Below are positions 21,395 through 31,074 of a stretch of DNA of 64,000 nucleotides, one piece after another; position 1 is the stretch's first letter, and every line of letters begins with the position of its first letter. The position numbers and the translations under genes were made by a program. Below the pieces are notes generated by a model. It worked only from the letters and a program-made list of their open reading frames with translations. It was not told the DNA's origin and ran no database searches. Origin of the DNA: Devosia sp. Root436 (lineage in GTDB: Bacteria > Pseudomonadota > Alphaproteobacteria > Rhizobiales > Devosiaceae); assembly GCF_001426345.1 (NCBI RefSeq), contig NZ_LMEM01000012.1:90009-154008 (forward strand), given 5' to 3'.

Positions 21395-22381
21395 CTACCG
21401 GTTGCGTGTCATCAGATGGCGTTCCCACCAATAGGCGGATTCGACAATCTCGGTCAGATCGTCATGCTGCGGCACCCAGCCGAGCAGGTTCCGCACCTTC
21501 TCTCCGGTCGCAGTGATCGAGGCCGGATCGCCCGGCCGGCGCGGCCCTTCTTCGGCGCGGAAATCGACGCCCGACACCGCCCGCACCGTCTCGACCACCT
21601 GCCGGACCGAATAGCCCTGGCCATAGGCGCAATTGAGCGTCGTGCTCTCCCCGCCGCCGCGCAAATGCTTGAGCAGCAACGCATGGGCCGCGATCAGGTC
21701 GGTGACATGGATATAGTCGCGGATGCAGGTGCCGTCGGGCGTTTCGTAATCTGTGCCGAAGATATCCATCTTGTCCCGCTGCCCCAAAGCGGTCTGGCAC
21801 GCCACCTTGATGAGATGGGTGGCCAGCGGCGTCGATTGCCCGCTGCGCTTGCCCGGATCGGCCCCAGCGACGTTGAAGTAGCGCAAGACTCCATAGGTCA
21901 TTGGATGCGCCGCCGCGACATCGGCCAGCATCCACTCGGTCATCAGCTTGGAGCGGCCATAGGGCGACATCGGGTTGAGCGGCGTGGTCTCGACCACCGG
22001 GGCCAGCCCGGTCATGCCATAGACGGCCGCGGTCGAGGAAAAGATGAAATGCTTGACCCCGCCCTTGATCGCGGCCTCGATCAGATTGCGCGAGGTCGCG
22101 GTGTTGTTGCCATAGTATTTCAGCGGGTCGATGACCGACTCGGGAACCACGATCGAGCCGGCGAAATGCACGATTTCGGTAATGCCGTGCTTTTCGATCA
22201 GCCGCCGCACATGGTCGATATCGCCGGCATTGCCGGGCTCGAAAATCGCCCGGCCATCGACGGCCCAATCGAATCCGGTGACAAGATTGTCGAGCACGAC
22301 CACCTTTTCGCCGGCATCTGTCAGGTTCAGCACCATGTGGCTGCCGATATAGCCTGCCCCGCCAGTCACCAGAACGGTCAT
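21395..22381 (-). CDS. galE: UDP-glucose 4-epimerase
   Basis: 328 residues of the extended short-chain dehydrogenase family. The NAD fingerprint is TGGAGYIGSH (6-15), the catalytic serine is in SSTAAVYG and the Tyr-Lys pair is in YGRSK. The C-terminal YWWERH and CIRDYIHVTDL blocks are GalE-specific. It interconverts UDP-glucose and UDP-galactose for surface polysaccharides. The ribosome site GGAG lies nine bases before the ATG. galU starts 85 bp away on the other strand, so the two nucleotide-sugar genes share a divergent promoter region. Confidence 0.95.
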   Translation of the reverse strand: MTVLVTGGAGYIGSHMVLNLTDAGEKVVVLDNLVTGFDWAVDGRAIFEPGNAGDIDHVRRLIEKHGITEIVHFAGSIVVPESVIDPLKYYGNNTATSRNLIEAAIKGGVKHFIFSSTAAVYGMTGLAPVVETTPLNPMSPYGRSKLMTEWMLADVAAAHPMTYGVLRYFNVAGADPGKRSGQSTPLATHLIKVACQTALGQRDKMDIFGTDYETPDGTCIRDYIHVTDLIAAHALLLKHLRGGGESTTLNCAYGQGYSVRQVVETVRAVSGVDFRAEEGPRRPGDPASITATGEKVRNLLGWVPQHDDLTEIVESAYWWERHLMTRNR

Positions 22382-22466
22382 GGATTAACTCCGTATTTCA
22401 ATCGCTTATTCGCCTTGATGATATTTTAGAGTGGTTGAGATAGCTTTACATTGATCCCAGCATGGA

Positions 22467-23360
22467 GTGCATGATTTGCCCAAGCGCGTCAGAACGGCTG
22501 TATTTCCCGTCGCCGGCCTCGGAACCCGTTTCCTTCCCGCCACCAAGGCTATGCCCAAAGAAATGCTGACGGTAGTCGATCGTCCGCTGATCCAGTATGC
22601 GGTCGATGAGGCACGCGAAGCCGGAATCGAGCATTTCGTTTTCGTCACTGGCCGCAACAAGGCTGTCATCGAAGACCATTTCGACCGCCAGTTCGAGCTT
22701 GAGGCGACGCTGGAAGCGCGCGGCAAGACGCAGGCGCTCGACGAGTTGCGCAAGGAGCTGCCCTCGGCCGGCCGCACCAGCTTCACCCGCCAGCAGGAAC
22801 CCCTGGGGCTTGGTCATGCCGTCTGGTGCGCGCGCGATATCGTCGGCGACCAGCCCTTCGCCCTGCTGCTGCCCGATATGGTGTTTCGCGCCAAGCCGGG
22901 CGTTCTCCGCCAGATGATGGACGCTTACGAGGAAACCGGCGGCAACGTCATCGGCGTCGAGGAATGCGCCTGGGAGGATGTGTCCTCCTATGGTGTCGTC
23001 GTGCGCGGCGAAGGCACCGATACCGGTTTCAAGATCGATGGCATGGTCGAAAAGCCCAAGCGCGATGAGGCTCCGTCCAACCTCTTCATTTCCGGGCGCT
23101 ATATCCTGCAGCCGGAAATCTTTACCCTGCTGGCCGAACAGACCAAGGGCGCAGGCGGCGAAATCCAGCTCACCGATGCCATGCAGGTCCTGATGCAGAA
23201 GCAGGCCTTCACCGGCGTCAAATATGACGGCAAGGTCTTCGACTGCGGCTCCAAGCTGGGCTTCCTGACTGCCAATGTCGTCTTCGCGCTGGACCGCGAC
23301 GACATCCGCGAAGGCTTCCTCAAGGAGCTGCGCAACCTCGATCTCGAGGACCACCTCTAG
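22467..23360 (+). CDS. galU: UTP-glucose-1-phosphate uridylyltransferase
   Basis: 297 residues of the nucleotidyltransferase family. The signature is [18 protein letters not shown], and [21 protein letters not shown] and [11 protein letters not shown] are typical. It makes UDP-glucose, the substrate of the divergent galE. The start is uncertain: GTG at 22467 gives the listed length, and a TTG three codons later is possible. Its TAG stop overlaps the stop of the convergent outer-membrane gene within a single CTAG. Confidence 0.95.
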   Translation: MHDLPKRVRTAVFPVAGLGTRFLPATKAMPKEMLTVVDRPLIQYAVDEAREAGIEHFVFVTGRNKAVIEDHFDRQFELEATLEARGKTQALDELRKELPSAGRTSFTRQQEPLGLGHAVWCARDIVGDQPFALLLPDMVFRAKPGVLRQMMDAYEETGGNVIGVEECAWEDVSSYGVVVRGEGTDTGFKIDGMVEKPKRDEAPSNLFISGRYILQPEIFTLLAEQTKGAGGEIQLTDAMQVLMQKQAFTGVKYDGKVFDCGSKLGFLTANVVFALDRDDIREGFLKELRNLDLEDHL

Positions 23361-24622
23361 CGCGAGAGTGTGATACCCACGGTGATGCGGTGCGCATCCT
23401 GCGTGCCGTTCGCCGTGCTCTCGGCGTGATCGTAGCCATAGTCTGCCGACAGGGCCGTGTGGGCGTTGACCTTGTAGTCGGCGCCCGCGCCCAGCCCGTA
23501 GCCGGTCTCGGTATCCGCACTGCCGGCAAAGCGCGCCGCGTTCCAATCGGCCAGCGCCCGCAGCCCCAGCCAGGAATTGACGGTATAGGCAACCTCGGCA
23601 TTGGCCGTATAGTCCACCCGCGCCGTGCCGCCGCCATTGGGGCCGGGAGGCGCGACGGTGGTGGCAAAGCCCGCCGTCATCCGCCAGGTCGGATCAGGCG
23701 TGAAGGTGATCTGCGCATCGTAGAGCTGGGTGACCACCTCGCCCAGGCTCGCCGCATCGAAGCGCCGCAGCCCCACGCCGGTCGAGGCCGTGACTTCGAG
23801 GATGTCGTTCCAGCGGCCCGTCACCCCACCCTTGAGCGTGACGTCGGTCGCATTGGGATAGGCGGCGAGGGCCGTCGAAGGCTGGTCGAAGATATCTCGA
23901 CCGGCCCCGGCCTGGCCGAACACTTCAAAGATCGGAGTGACCTGGAAGCCGACGCGCAACCCCGCATCGATCGCCCAGTAGTTCTGATCGGAATTGTCGG
24001 TCACGGCAGCGGTGGTCAGCGTCGTGGGGCCGAAAATGTTGCGTTGCGCGGCGCCGGTGACGCCGATGTTGAACTTGCCGAACTGCCGGGCAATGCCGAC
24101 ATCGCCGCCGCCGCTGATGGTTTGCGGGGCAATGGCGATATTGGTGGCCAGTCCAGGGGTGCCCGGCGTCGCCTGGGTCAGCGACAGATTGCCAGCAGCG
24201 GTGGCGCGGGTGACGCTATCGAGATCATAGCCGGCCTGCAGCCCCAGCCGCAGTGCGCCGATATCGACCTTGCCGCCTTCGCTGGGCCGCACGATCTCGG
24301 CACTGGCATCGAAATTGATCGCCGAACGGCTGCCGATATGTTCGAGCCCGATGCTTGGGACCAGCCTGATATCGAAGCGTTCGCCCGACGTGGCCTTGCT
24401 GTAGCTGCCGCGCAGGGCCACCGACCAGTCGATATCGAAGAGCGGATCATAGGGTTCGCGCAGCCACTCGCCGCTGTCGAGCACCGGCCCGGCTGGATAG
24501 ACATCGGGCAGCAGGCGCTCATTGTCGGTGCCTGAACCATCGCCGGCATACCCCGATTGCGCCAGTGCCGGCGCGGCAAGGCAAAGCATGCAGAGCGCCG
24601 TAGCGCCTGCCTGTCTTGCCAT
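23357..24622 (-). CDS. outer-membrane beta-barrel protein (putative porin, BBP2 type)
   Basis: 421 residues from the ATG at 24622. A signal peptide [22 protein letters not shown] precedes a tail of alternating hydrophobic/polar strands typical of a large barrel. The protein ends with an aromatic-poor ITLSR instead of the classic terminal F. The sequence resembles the beta-barrel porin 2 family, whose members in alphaproteobacteria are often linked to polysaccharide export or unknown functions. The frame is open further upstream, but the signal peptide fixes the start. No partner genes are evident; galU is convergent. Confidence 0.75.
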   Translation of the reverse strand: MARQAGATALCMLCLAAPALAQSGYAGDGSGTDNERLLPDVYPAGPVLDSGEWLREPYDPLFDIDWSVALRGSYSKATSGERFDIRLVPSIGLEHIGSRSAINFDASAEIVRPSEGGKVDIGALRLGLQAGYDLDSVTRATAAGNLSLTQATPGTPGLATNIAIAPQTISGGGDVGIARQFGKFNIGVTGAAQRNIFGPTTLTTAAVTDNSDQNYWAIDAGLRVGFQVTPIFEVFGQAGAGRDIFDQPSTALAAYPNATDVTLKGGVTGRWNDILEVTASTGVGLRRFDAASLGEVVTQLYDAQITFTPDPTWRMTAGFATTVAPPGPNGGGTARVDYTANAEVAYTVNSWLGLRALADWNAARFAGSADTETGYGLGAGADYKVNAHTALSADYGYDHAESTANGTQDAHRITVGITLSR

Positions 24623-24728
24623 CTGCTGCGACCACAAGGGCAAGATGCTCTCCGCCAGCCGAAATCGACCCGCAGCGTGATGCCCGGGCGCGTGGCGATC
24701 CTTCCACCTTATGGTTAACGAAACCTTG

Positions 24729-25178
24729 TCAGGCCGCCTCGACCTTGAGCACCGCGCCCGCATTGCCGACGATGCGCACGCGCTGGCCGGCCGGCATGTC
24801 GGCGCCGGAAACCCGCCACACCGTATCTCCCAGCACGATGCGGCCGAAGCCCTCTTGGATCGCCTGTTCGAGCACCGCCTCCTGGCCGATGAACTGGTCG
24901 GCCCGCCGGTTGAGATAGGGCCGGTCGGTGGCCGCCGGCCGGCCGCGCGTCCAGCGCACCCAGAGCGCGATGCTGATCAGCGACAGCACGCCGAAGATCA
25001 GCCATTGCAGCGGCCAGCCGATGGGCTGGACCAGCACGATGAGCCCCGTGACGATGCCTGAAATGCCCATCCACAGCAGGAATCCGCCCGGCACGATCAG
25101 TTCGAGCGCGAGCAGCACCAGTCCGGCAACGATCCAGGCCCAGGGCCCGTTGCCTGCAATGAAATCGACGACCTGCAT
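24729..25178 (-). CDS. NfeD family membrane protein
   Basis: 149 residues. Two or three hydrophobic segments (about 12-70: WAWIVAGLVLLALELIV, GISGIVTGLIVLV, LIFGVLSLISIALWV) precede a C-terminal OB-fold (about 90-149, with IGQEAVLEQAIQEGFGRI and GDTVWRVSG). NfeD proteins partner stomatin-like SPFH proteins in membrane microdomains. Here it lies 13 bp downstream of such a gene on the same strand. It is the short form without the ClpP-like protease domain. Confidence 0.92.
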   Translation of the reverse strand: MQVVDFIAGNGPWAWIVAGLVLLALELIVPGGFLLWMGISGIVTGLIVLVQPIGWPLQWLIFGVLSLISIALWVRWTRGRPAATDRPYLNRRADQFIGQEAVLEQAIQEGFGRIVLGDTVWRVSGADMPAGQRVRIVGNAGAVLKVEAA

Positions 25179-25191
25179 AGCGCTTCTCCTG

Positions 25192-26178
25192 TCAGCCCGC
25201 CGATGGCGGCCGGCTTGGCCGGACCGGCGTCGATGGGGCCCCGCCGCCAAAGGTTTCGCGGGCGATTTCGGCAATGCCGCCGATCGAGCCGATGACGCTG
25301 GCCGCCTCGACCGGCAGCATCAGCACCTTCTGGTTGGGCGACGTGGCAATGCCCTCCAGCGCCTTGATATAGTTGTTGGCGACGAAATAGTTGATGGCCT
25401 GCACATTGCCCGAGGCAATGGCGTCGCTGACCATCTGCGTCGCCTTGGCTTCAGCCTCGGCAGAGCGCTCGCGCGCCTCGGCGTCCCGGAAGGCAGCTTC
25501 CTTGCGGCCCTCGGCCTCCAGCACCTGCGCCTGCTTGGCGCCTTCTGCCTGCAGGATTGCCGACTGTCGCCTGCCCTCTGCTTCCAGAATGGCTGCTCTT
25601 TTCTCGCGTTCTGCCTTCATCTGGCGGCCCATCGAATCCACCAGGTCCTTGGGCGGGTCGATATCCTTGATCTCGATGCGGGTAATCTTGACGCCCCAGG
25701 GCGACACGGCCGTATCGACCACCTTGAGCAGCCGATGGTTGATCTCGTCGCGATTGGACAGCAGCTCATCAAGGTCCATCGAACCCATCACGGTACGGAT
25801 ATTGGTCATGGTGAGGTTGAGGATGGCGTTTTCGAGGTTGGACACCTCATAGGCCGCCGCGGCCGCATCGAGGATTTGATAAAAGGTCACGCCATTGGCG
25901 GTGATGGAGGCGTTGTCGCGCGTGATCACCTCCTGGTGGGGCACGTCGAGCACCTGCTCCATGACGTTGATTTTCTTGCCGATGCCGTCGATGAACGGCA
26001 CGATCAGGTTGAGACCGGGCTTGAGCGTGCGGGTATATTTGCCGAAGCGCTCCACCGTATAATTATAACCCTGCGGCACCGTCTTGGCGCCGGCGAACAG
26101 CACCAGGAGCGCGAGGATACCGAGGCCGATCAGCGTGATGCTGAGCCCGTCGAGCGCGAAGCCGTCAAAGATTTCCAT
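25192..26178 (-). CDS. stomatin-like SPFH/Band 7 protein (QmcA-like)
   Basis: 328 residues from the ATG at 26178, with GGAGA six bases upstream. One N-terminal membrane segment (about 9-28) is followed by the SPFH domain ([55 protein letters not shown]), then an alanine/glutamate-rich coiled coil (about 190-265) that drives oligomerisation, and a proline-rich tail. It forms ring-like assemblies at the membrane that modulate proteases or fluidity. Its nfeD partner follows directly. Homologues often act with FtsH. Confidence 0.93.
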   Translation of the reverse strand: MEIFDGFALDGLSITLIGLGILALLVLFAGAKTVPQGYNYTVERFGKYTRTLKPGLNLIVPFIDGIGKKINVMEQVLDVPHQEVITRDNASITANGVTFYQILDAAAAAYEVSNLENAILNLTMTNIRTVMGSMDLDELLSNRDEINHRLLKVVDTAVSPWGVKITRIEIKDIDPPKDLVDSMGRQMKAEREKRAAILEAEGRRQSAILQAEGAKQAQVLEAEGRKEAAFRDAEARERSAEAEAKATQMVSDAIASGNVQAINYFVANNYIKALEGIATSPNQKVLMLPVEAASVIGSIGGIAEIARETFGGGAPSTPVRPSRPPSAG

Positions 26179-26405
26179 CGCTGATTCTCCCTTGGTCTTC
26201 ATGGCCGCGACTTTAGGGTTGCGCGCCGGCCGGTGCAACGCATGGAACGCCGGGCACGCATCGACGTTGAGCTGTTCGACAAGCGGCAGGAGAGATTGCG
26301 CTGGACCAGCCCACCCCACTCGATCCACAGGCCGGCATTGCCGCAGCCGAGGCGGCAGGTATCAGGCTGACCAGCGCTGACCGGGTCATATACCCGGACC
26401 AGGGC

Positions 26406-27239
26406 GTGACCAAGGCCGACCTCGTCGCCTATTACGCCGCCGTGGCCGAAGCCATGCTGCCCTATGTGGCGAACCGTCCGCTGAGCCTGGTGCGCTGTCC
26501 GCAGGGCCGCTCGAAATTCTGCTTCTTCCAGAAGCACGACAGCGGCGGCTTTCCCGGTGCCATGGCCTCGTCGCCGATTACCGAGAAAGACGGCAGCACC
26601 GACAACTATTTCCACATCGAGAACCTGGCCGGGCTGATCGCCGGGACGCAGATGAACGTGCTGGAGTGGCACCTGTGGGGCGCCCGTTTCGACGATATCG
26701 AAAGGCCCGAGCGCATTGTCTTCGACATCGACCCCGACGAGGGCATGGGTTTTGAACATGTGCGCGATGCCGCCCTCGATATCCGCACCGAACTCGGCGC
26801 CTGGGCGCTGGACAGCTACGCGCTTCTGACCGGCGGCAAGGGCATACATGTCATTGCCCCGCTGCGCCCGGTTACGGAATGGCCCGAGGTCAAGGGCTTC
26901 TGCAAGACCTTTGCCCAGCGCCTCGCCGACAAATTCCCCGATCGCTTCACGGCCAATTCGCGCAAGGCCAGCCGCAAGGGCAAGCTGTTCATCGACTATC
27001 TGCGCAACGAGCGCGGCGCGACCGCCATTGCTCCCTGGTCCACCCGCTCGCGGCAAGGCGCTCCGGTCGCCGTGCCAATCAGTTGGGACGAGCTGAAGAC
27101 GATCAAGGCCGCCAGCCAGTTTTCGCTGGCTGACGCCGCCCAGCGGGCCAGGCAGCCCGATCCGTGGCAATATTACTTCACCACCACCCAATCGATCACC
27201 AAGGCCATGTGGAGCGCCGTGGACGGGCCGAAGCGCTAA
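26406..27239 (+). CDS. LigD-type polymerase/primase domain protein (stand-alone), 5' end uncertain
   Basis: 277 residues from GTG at 26406. It matches the polymerase domain of bacterial NHEJ ligase D: YYAAVAEAMLPYVANRPLSLVRCP, CFFQKH, WHLWGARFDDIERPERIVFDIDPDEG (catalytic Asp pair), SGGKGIHV-like LTGGKGIHVIAPL, FIDYLRNERGATAIAPWSTR. It adds ribo- or deoxyribonucleotides at breaks. The conserved RVIYPDQGVTK block, the usual beginning of this domain, lies mostly upstream of the GTG in the same open frame (back to about 26301), where no ATG, GTG or TTG exists. A CTG at 26301 has AGGAGA seven bases upstream. No ligase domain, nuclease domain or Ku gene is in the window. Confidence 0.85.
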   Translation: MTKADLVAYYAAVAEAMLPYVANRPLSLVRCPQGRSKFCFFQKHDSGGFPGAMASSPITEKDGSTDNYFHIENLAGLIAGTQMNVLEWHLWGARFDDIERPERIVFDIDPDEGMGFEHVRDAALDIRTELGAWALDSYALLTGGKGIHVIAPLRPVTEWPEVKGFCKTFAQRLADKFPDRFTANSRKASRKGKLFIDYLRNERGATAIAPWSTRSRQGAPVAVPISWDELKTIKAASQFSLADAAQRARQPDPWQYYFTTTQSITKAMWSAVDGPKR

Positions 27240-27916
27240 GGCATAGGCAGATTCACCCGCCGGTCGATGCCCAGCGTCACCGCGATGACCACGAAGGCGA
27301 AGATGACCATGCCCAGCGCGATGACATGGGCCTCGCCCCATTGCAGCCGCTCGACATAGTCGTAGAGCGCGATGGCGATGACCTTGGTCTGGCCTGGAAT
27401 ATTGCCGCCGATCATCAGCACTACGCCGAATTCGCCCACCGTATGCGCGAAGGTCATTACCGCGCCGGTGATATAGCCGGGCCGCGCCAGCGGCAGCGCG
27501 ACACGCCAGAAGCGCTGCCAGTCGCTGGCACCCAGGCTCGAAGCCACTTCCAGCGGGTCATTGCCGATAGCGGCAAAGCCGTTGCGCAGCGGCTGCACCA
27601 TGAAGGGCAGCGAATAAAAGAATGAGCCGATGACCAGGCCGGTGAAGGAAAAGGCCAGCGTCCGCCCGCCCCAGAAGGAAGCGACCCAGCCGCCCGGCCC
27701 ATTGGGGCCGAGCGCGATCAACAGGTAGAAACCCAGCACCGTCGGCGGCAGCACCAGCGGCATGGACACCACGGCCCCGACCAGTTCGCGATAGCGGCTC
27801 CCGCTGCGCGCCAGCCACCAGCCGATGGGCGTGCCGAAGACCAGCAGGATCAGCGTGTTGATCGCGGCCAGGGTCAGCGTCAGGCTGACCGGGGTCCAGA
27901 TATCGGCAAAGCTCAC
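27236..27916 (-). CDS. modB: molybdate ABC transporter permease ModB
   Basis: 226 residues from GTG at 27916, which has GGGAGG six bases upstream. About five membrane helices. The cytoplasmic EAA loop that docks the ATPase is ASSLGASDWQRFWRVALP, and MPLVLPPTVLGFYLL is a ModB signature. It forms the membrane channel for molybdate uptake with ModA. The expected ATPase gene modC is not next to it: ligD follows, convergent and overlapping by four bases at the stops. A 25-bp inverted repeat separates it from modA. Confidence 0.92.
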   Translation of the reverse strand: MSFADIWTPVSLTLTLAAINTLILLVFGTPIGWWLARSGSRYRELVGAVVSMPLVLPPTVLGFYLLIALGPNGPGGWVASFWGGRTLAFSFTGLVIGSFFYSLPFMVQPLRNGFAAIGNDPLEVASSLGASDWQRFWRVALPLARPGYITGAVMTFAHTVGEFGVVLMIGGNIPGQTKVIAIALYDYVERLQWGEAHVIALGMVIFAFVVIAVTLGIDRRVNLPMP

Positions 27917-27979
27917 GATCACCCTCCCAGGCGTGACCCGCACCCGGCCACGCGGTTCGTCATTTACGCCAACTCACGG

Positions 27980-28051
27980 CGTCATTCCCGCGGAAGCGGG
28001 AATCTCCCTGTCGACACAAGAAGGGGGATTCCCGCTTCCGCGGGAATGACG
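27980..28051. repeat. 25-bp perfect inverted repeat pair between modA and modB
   Basis: The arms at 27980-28004 and 28027-28051 are exact reverse complements. Each contains GTCATTCCCGCGGAAGCGGG-type sequence, and the arms are separated by a 22-nt spacer. Related half-units lie at 52337-52402. It is a REP-pair type repeat sitting inside a transport operon. Confidence 0.85.
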
Positions 28052-28075
28052 TTGCGGGTTGGACGGGACTGCAGG

Positions 28076-28807
28076 CTACTCAACCAGATAGCCCGCCGCC
28101 TCGATCACCACCACCGCAGCGTCGCTCCTGAGGAAATCGACATAGGCCGTGGCTGCCGGATTGCCCTCGCCGGTCTTGAGCAGCACCGCATCCTGGCGGA
28201 TCGGCTCGAACAGGTTGGCCGGCACGATCCACACGCCGGATTTGCCGGCTACCTGGCTGGCGGCGACGAAGCCGAGTTCTGCATTGCCGCTTTCCACGAA
28301 TTGCAGTGTCTGGGTGATGTTCTCGCCGGTCACCAGCTTGGGCGTGACGGCATCGGTGAGGCCAAGCGCGGCAATGGTTTCGGTAGCGGCCTGTCCATAG
28401 GGGGCGGTCGCGGGGTCAGCGATGGCGATCTTGTCGAAGGCGCCAGCCTCTAGCACGGCCTTGCCATCGGCCATATCGATCGAGGTGCTGTAGAGCGCCA
28501 GCGCCCCGATGGCATAGGTGAACACGCTGCCCCCGACGCCGAAACCTTCCGTCACCGCCTGCGTGGGTCGCACATCGTCTGCGGCAAGAAACACCTCGAA
28601 CGGCGCGCCCTGCGTGATCTGGGTATAGAGCTGGCCGGTGGCGCCGAAACTATAGGTCACGTCATGGCCCGTCTCCGCCTTGAACAGTGGCGCCAGCTCC
28701 TCGGCAACCTTGGTGAAATTGGCCGCCACGGCCACGCTGACGCTTTCCGCATGTGCGGCGGTGGAGAGCAGCAGGCCGGCCAATACGCCCAGGACCATGC
28801 AGTTCAT
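28076..28807 (-). CDS. modA: molybdate-binding periplasmic protein ModA
   Basis: 243 residues with a signal peptide ending AAHAES. It has the ModA/WtpA binding fold: VAVAANFTKVAEELAPLFKAETGHDVTYSFGATGQLYTQI, AADDVRP, ADPATAPYGQAATE, VESGNAELGFVAASQV. Serine and alanine backbone groups in these loops hold molybdate or tungstate. Two adjacent ATG codons are possible starts (28810 and 28807); the second has the better spacing to GGAG. modB lies downstream, a ModE-like gene 66 bp upstream. Confidence 0.94.
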   Translation of the reverse strand: MNCMVLGVLAGLLLSTAAHAESVSVAVAANFTKVAEELAPLFKAETGHDVTYSFGATGQLYTQITQGAPFEVFLAADDVRPTQAVTEGFGVGGSVFTYAIGALALYSTSIDMADGKAVLEAGAFDKIAIADPATAPYGQAATETIAALGLTDAVTPKLVTGENITQTLQFVESGNAELGFVAASQVAGKSGVWIVPANLFEPIRQDAVLLKTGEGNPAATAYVDFLRSDAAVVVIEAAGYLVE

Positions 28808-28827
28808 CATCGGCTCCAATATGGTTT

Positions 28828-28846
28828 GAAATCCATAGCGGATTTC
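28828..28846 (-). promoter_or_regulatory. inverted repeat in the modA leader
   Basis: GAAATCC-atagc-GGATTTC, extendable outward with one mismatch, lies between the modE-like stop and the modA start. It could be a regulator site or an mRNA hairpin. It does not resemble the TATAA-rich ModE box. Confidence 0.45.
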
Positions 28847-28873
28847 ACCCAGCCCGGAGGACCAAGGCAAGCG

Positions 28874-29242
28874 TTATTTCCGTTTAGACATATCGAAATA
28901 TGATCTCAGGGCCGCTACGTCTCCGGCAATGGCCTGCCGCGTCTTGTCCTGCATGGCTCGATAATGCTCGAGCACCACCCGCCCGGCTTCGGTGAGGTGC
29001 GCTCCGCCCTGGCTGGCGCCGCCACGACTGGATTCGACCAGCACCTGCCCGAACCCCTCGTTCAGCGCCTGCACCAGCCCCCAGGCTCTTTTGTAGCTCA
29101 TGCCCATAGCCTTGCCGGCCGCCGAAATGGAGCCGGTGCTGGCGATGAGTTCGAGCAGGTCGGCCCGGCCCGGCCCGATATAGGCGACCTCGCTCAAGGT
29201 AACCCTGAGATGGGAGAGGCCATCCTCGGGGATATCGGCCAT
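28874..29242 (-). CDS. ModE-type winged-helix regulator lacking molybdate-binding domains
   Basis: 122 residues, only the N-terminal half of E. coli ModE. The winged helix is in RADLLELIASTGSISAAGKAMGMSYKRAW; the wing carries VESSRGGASQGGAHLTEAG. The C-terminal MOP domains that sense molybdate are absent, as in many alphaproteobacterial homologues. It may control the modAB genes downstream on the same strand without sensing molybdate itself, or use a separate MOP protein. The start at 29242 is seven bases from the stop of eda. Confidence 0.88.
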   Translation of the reverse strand: MADIPEDGLSHLRVTLSEVAYIGPGRADLLELIASTGSISAAGKAMGMSYKRAWGLVQALNEGFGQVLVESSRGGASQGGAHLTEAGRVVLEHYRAMQDKTRQAIAGDVAALRSYFDMSKRK

Positions 29243-29248
29243 GTCGGA

Positions 29249-29884
29249 CTACCCCCGCAGCGCGGAGGCCTCACGCGCCAACGCCTCGATACGGCTCCAG
29301 TCATTGGCGGCCAGGGCATCGGCCGGCATGATCCAGGAGCCGCCGACGCAGATGACATTGGGCAGGCCGAGATAGACCTTGGCCTTGGCAGGATCGATGC
29401 CGCCCGTCGGGCAGAAGGTGATGTCAGCCAGCGGCGAGGCGAAGGCCTTGAGCACCGGGGCGCCACCATTGGCTTCGGCCGGGAAGAATTTGAGGAAGCT
29501 GTAGCCGCGCTCGGCCGCCGTCATGGCCTCGCTCGGCGTGGCGATGCCCGGCAGCAGCGGAATGCCGATATCGTCGGCCGCATCGAGAATGCGTGGGGAG
29601 ATGCCCGGCGACACCATGAAGCGGCAGCCGGCATCGACCGACTGTTTCATATGCAAGCCGGTGCGTACCGTGCCCGAGCCGACAATGGCGCCGGTCACCT
29701 TGGCCATTTCTTCCATCACTTTGAGCGCATTGGGCGTACGCAGGGTGACCTCGAGGATCGGCAACCCGCCGGCCACCAGCGCCTCGGCCAATGGCCGCGC
29801 CTGGCTGACATCATCAAGGATGATCACCGGCACGACCGGGGCAAGCGAGAGGATGGAACGGATGGCGGCGGCGTCTTGTGGCAT
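29249..29884 (-). CDS. eda: 2-keto-3-deoxy-6-phosphogluconate aldolase
   Basis: 211 residues of the class I aldolase Eda. The catalytic glutamate lies in LEVTLRTP, the Schiff-base lysine in FLKFFPAE and the phosphate loop in CPTGGID. SGTVRTG and GISPRILDAADD are family blocks. It splits KDPG to pyruvate and glyceraldehyde-3-phosphate, and may also act on 4-hydroxy-2-oxoglutarate. GAGGA precedes the ATG at 29884. edd and zwf are not in the window. The gene directly precedes the modE-like gene, probably by chance or as one transcript. Confidence 0.95.
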   Translation of the reverse strand: MPQDAAAIRSILSLAPVVPVIILDDVSQARPLAEALVAGGLPILEVTLRTPNALKVMEEMAKVTGAIVGSGTVRTGLHMKQSVDAGCRFMVSPGISPRILDAADDIGIPLLPGIATPSEAMTAAERGYSFLKFFPAEANGGAPVLKAFASPLADITFCPTGGIDPAKAKVYLGLPNVICVGGSWIMPADALAANDWSRIEALAREASALRG

Positions 29885-30006
29885 GGTCTGTCCTCGTCGG
29901 GCTGTTGGGGAACGGTTAGGAGCTTGGCGAAATTCCTGCAACCCCGTTCATTGAAAAGCCGGGGAAATATCCCTAGGTTCCGCCTCGACTTCGGGAGGAC
30001 ACGTCC

Positions 30007-31074
30007 ATGGTGCAGACGATCAACGCGGTGACGCCCCTCGATGAGGCGCGCGCCATCCTCGCCGATCACTTCGATCTCAAATTCTCCAAGGCTGTCGAAC
30101 GCGCCACAGCAAAGGTGTTCGAGCGCGTTCGCGACAAGATTCCCGAGATTGAATGGCCCTTCTATGCGCCGCTGATCTTCGAGATCAACCGGCTGAAAAA
30201 GAGGAAGGATGCGGTCATCCTGGCGCACAATTACCAGACACCGCAGATCTATCACGGCGTCGCCGATATCGTCGGCGACAGCCTGCAACTCGCCATCGAG
30301 GCGACCAAGGTCAAACAGCAGGTCATCGTGCAATGCGGCGTGCATTTCATGGCCGAGACCAGCAAGCTGCTGAATCCGGAAAAGACCGTGCTCATCCCCG
30401 ACAGCCGCGCCGGCTGCTCGCTCGCCTCCTCGATCACCGCTGACGACGTGCTGATGATGAAGGCGAAATATCCGGGCGTGCCTGTCGTGACCTATGTCAA
30501 CACCTCGGCGGCCGTTAAGGCCGTGACGGATGTGTGCTGCACCTCGTCCAATGCGCTCGATATCGTCAACCGGGTAGAGGGCGACACGGTCATCATGATC
30601 CCCGACCAGTACCTGGCGCAGAACACTGCCAAGAAAACGCAAAAGAAGGTCATCACCTGGGCCGGCGCCTGCGAAGTGCACGAGACCTTCACGGCCGAGG
30701 ATATTTCCGAACTGCGCCACGCCTATCCGACGGCCAAGATCATCGCCCACCCCGAATGCCCGCCCGAAGTGATCGACGCGGTGGATTTTGCCGGCTCGAC
30801 CGCGGCGATGATCGACTGGGTCAAGACCACCAAGCCGCCGCGCGTGGTGATGGTCACCGAATGCTCGATGTCGGACAATGTGGCGAGCGAAACCACGGGC
30901 GTCGACTTCCTGCGCGGCTGTAACATCTGCCCGCACATGAAGCGCATCAACCTCGAAAACGTGCTGTGGAGCCTCTACACCATGACCGAAGAAGTGGTGG
31001 TGGACCCGGCAATCATCCCACCGGCACGGCTGGCAGTGGAGCGGATGATCGAGATGAGCCGGAAGGGCGATTAG
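30007..31074 (+). CDS. nadA: quinolinate synthase A
   Basis: 355 residues. NadA condenses iminoaspartate from NadB with dihydroxyacetone phosphate to quinolinate for NAD synthesis. Three cysteines of the 4Fe-4S cluster are visible in [19 protein letters not shown] and [18 protein letters not shown] and ECSMSDNVA are typical. GGGAGGA lies upstream of the ATG. nadB is 511 bp downstream on the same strand, with an HNH-like gene on the opposite strand between them. Its stop overlaps that gene's stop. Confidence 0.96.
   Translation: MVQTINAVTPLDEARAILADHFDLKFSKAVERATAKVFERVRDKIPEIEWPFYAPLIFEINRLKKRKDAVILAHNYQTPQIYHGVADIVGDSLQLAIEATKVKQQVIVQCGVHFMAETSKLLNPEKTVLIPDSRAGCSLASSITADDVLMMKAKYPGVPVVTYVNTSAAVKAVTDVCCTSSNALDIVNRVEGDTVIMIPDQYLAQNTAKKTQKKVITWAGACEVHETFTAEDISELRHAYPTAKIIAHPECPPEVIDAVDFAGSTAAMIDWVKTTKPPRVVMVTECSMSDNVASETTGVDFLRGCNICPHMKRINLENVLWSLYTMTEEVVVDPAIIPPARLAVERMIEMSRKGD

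Noticed and set aside
23357..23360. Shared CTAG of the galU and outer-membrane gene stops as a programmed signal
   Set aside because: Convergent stop overlaps recur in this window (for example ligD/modB, nadA/HNH) and reflect dense packing.
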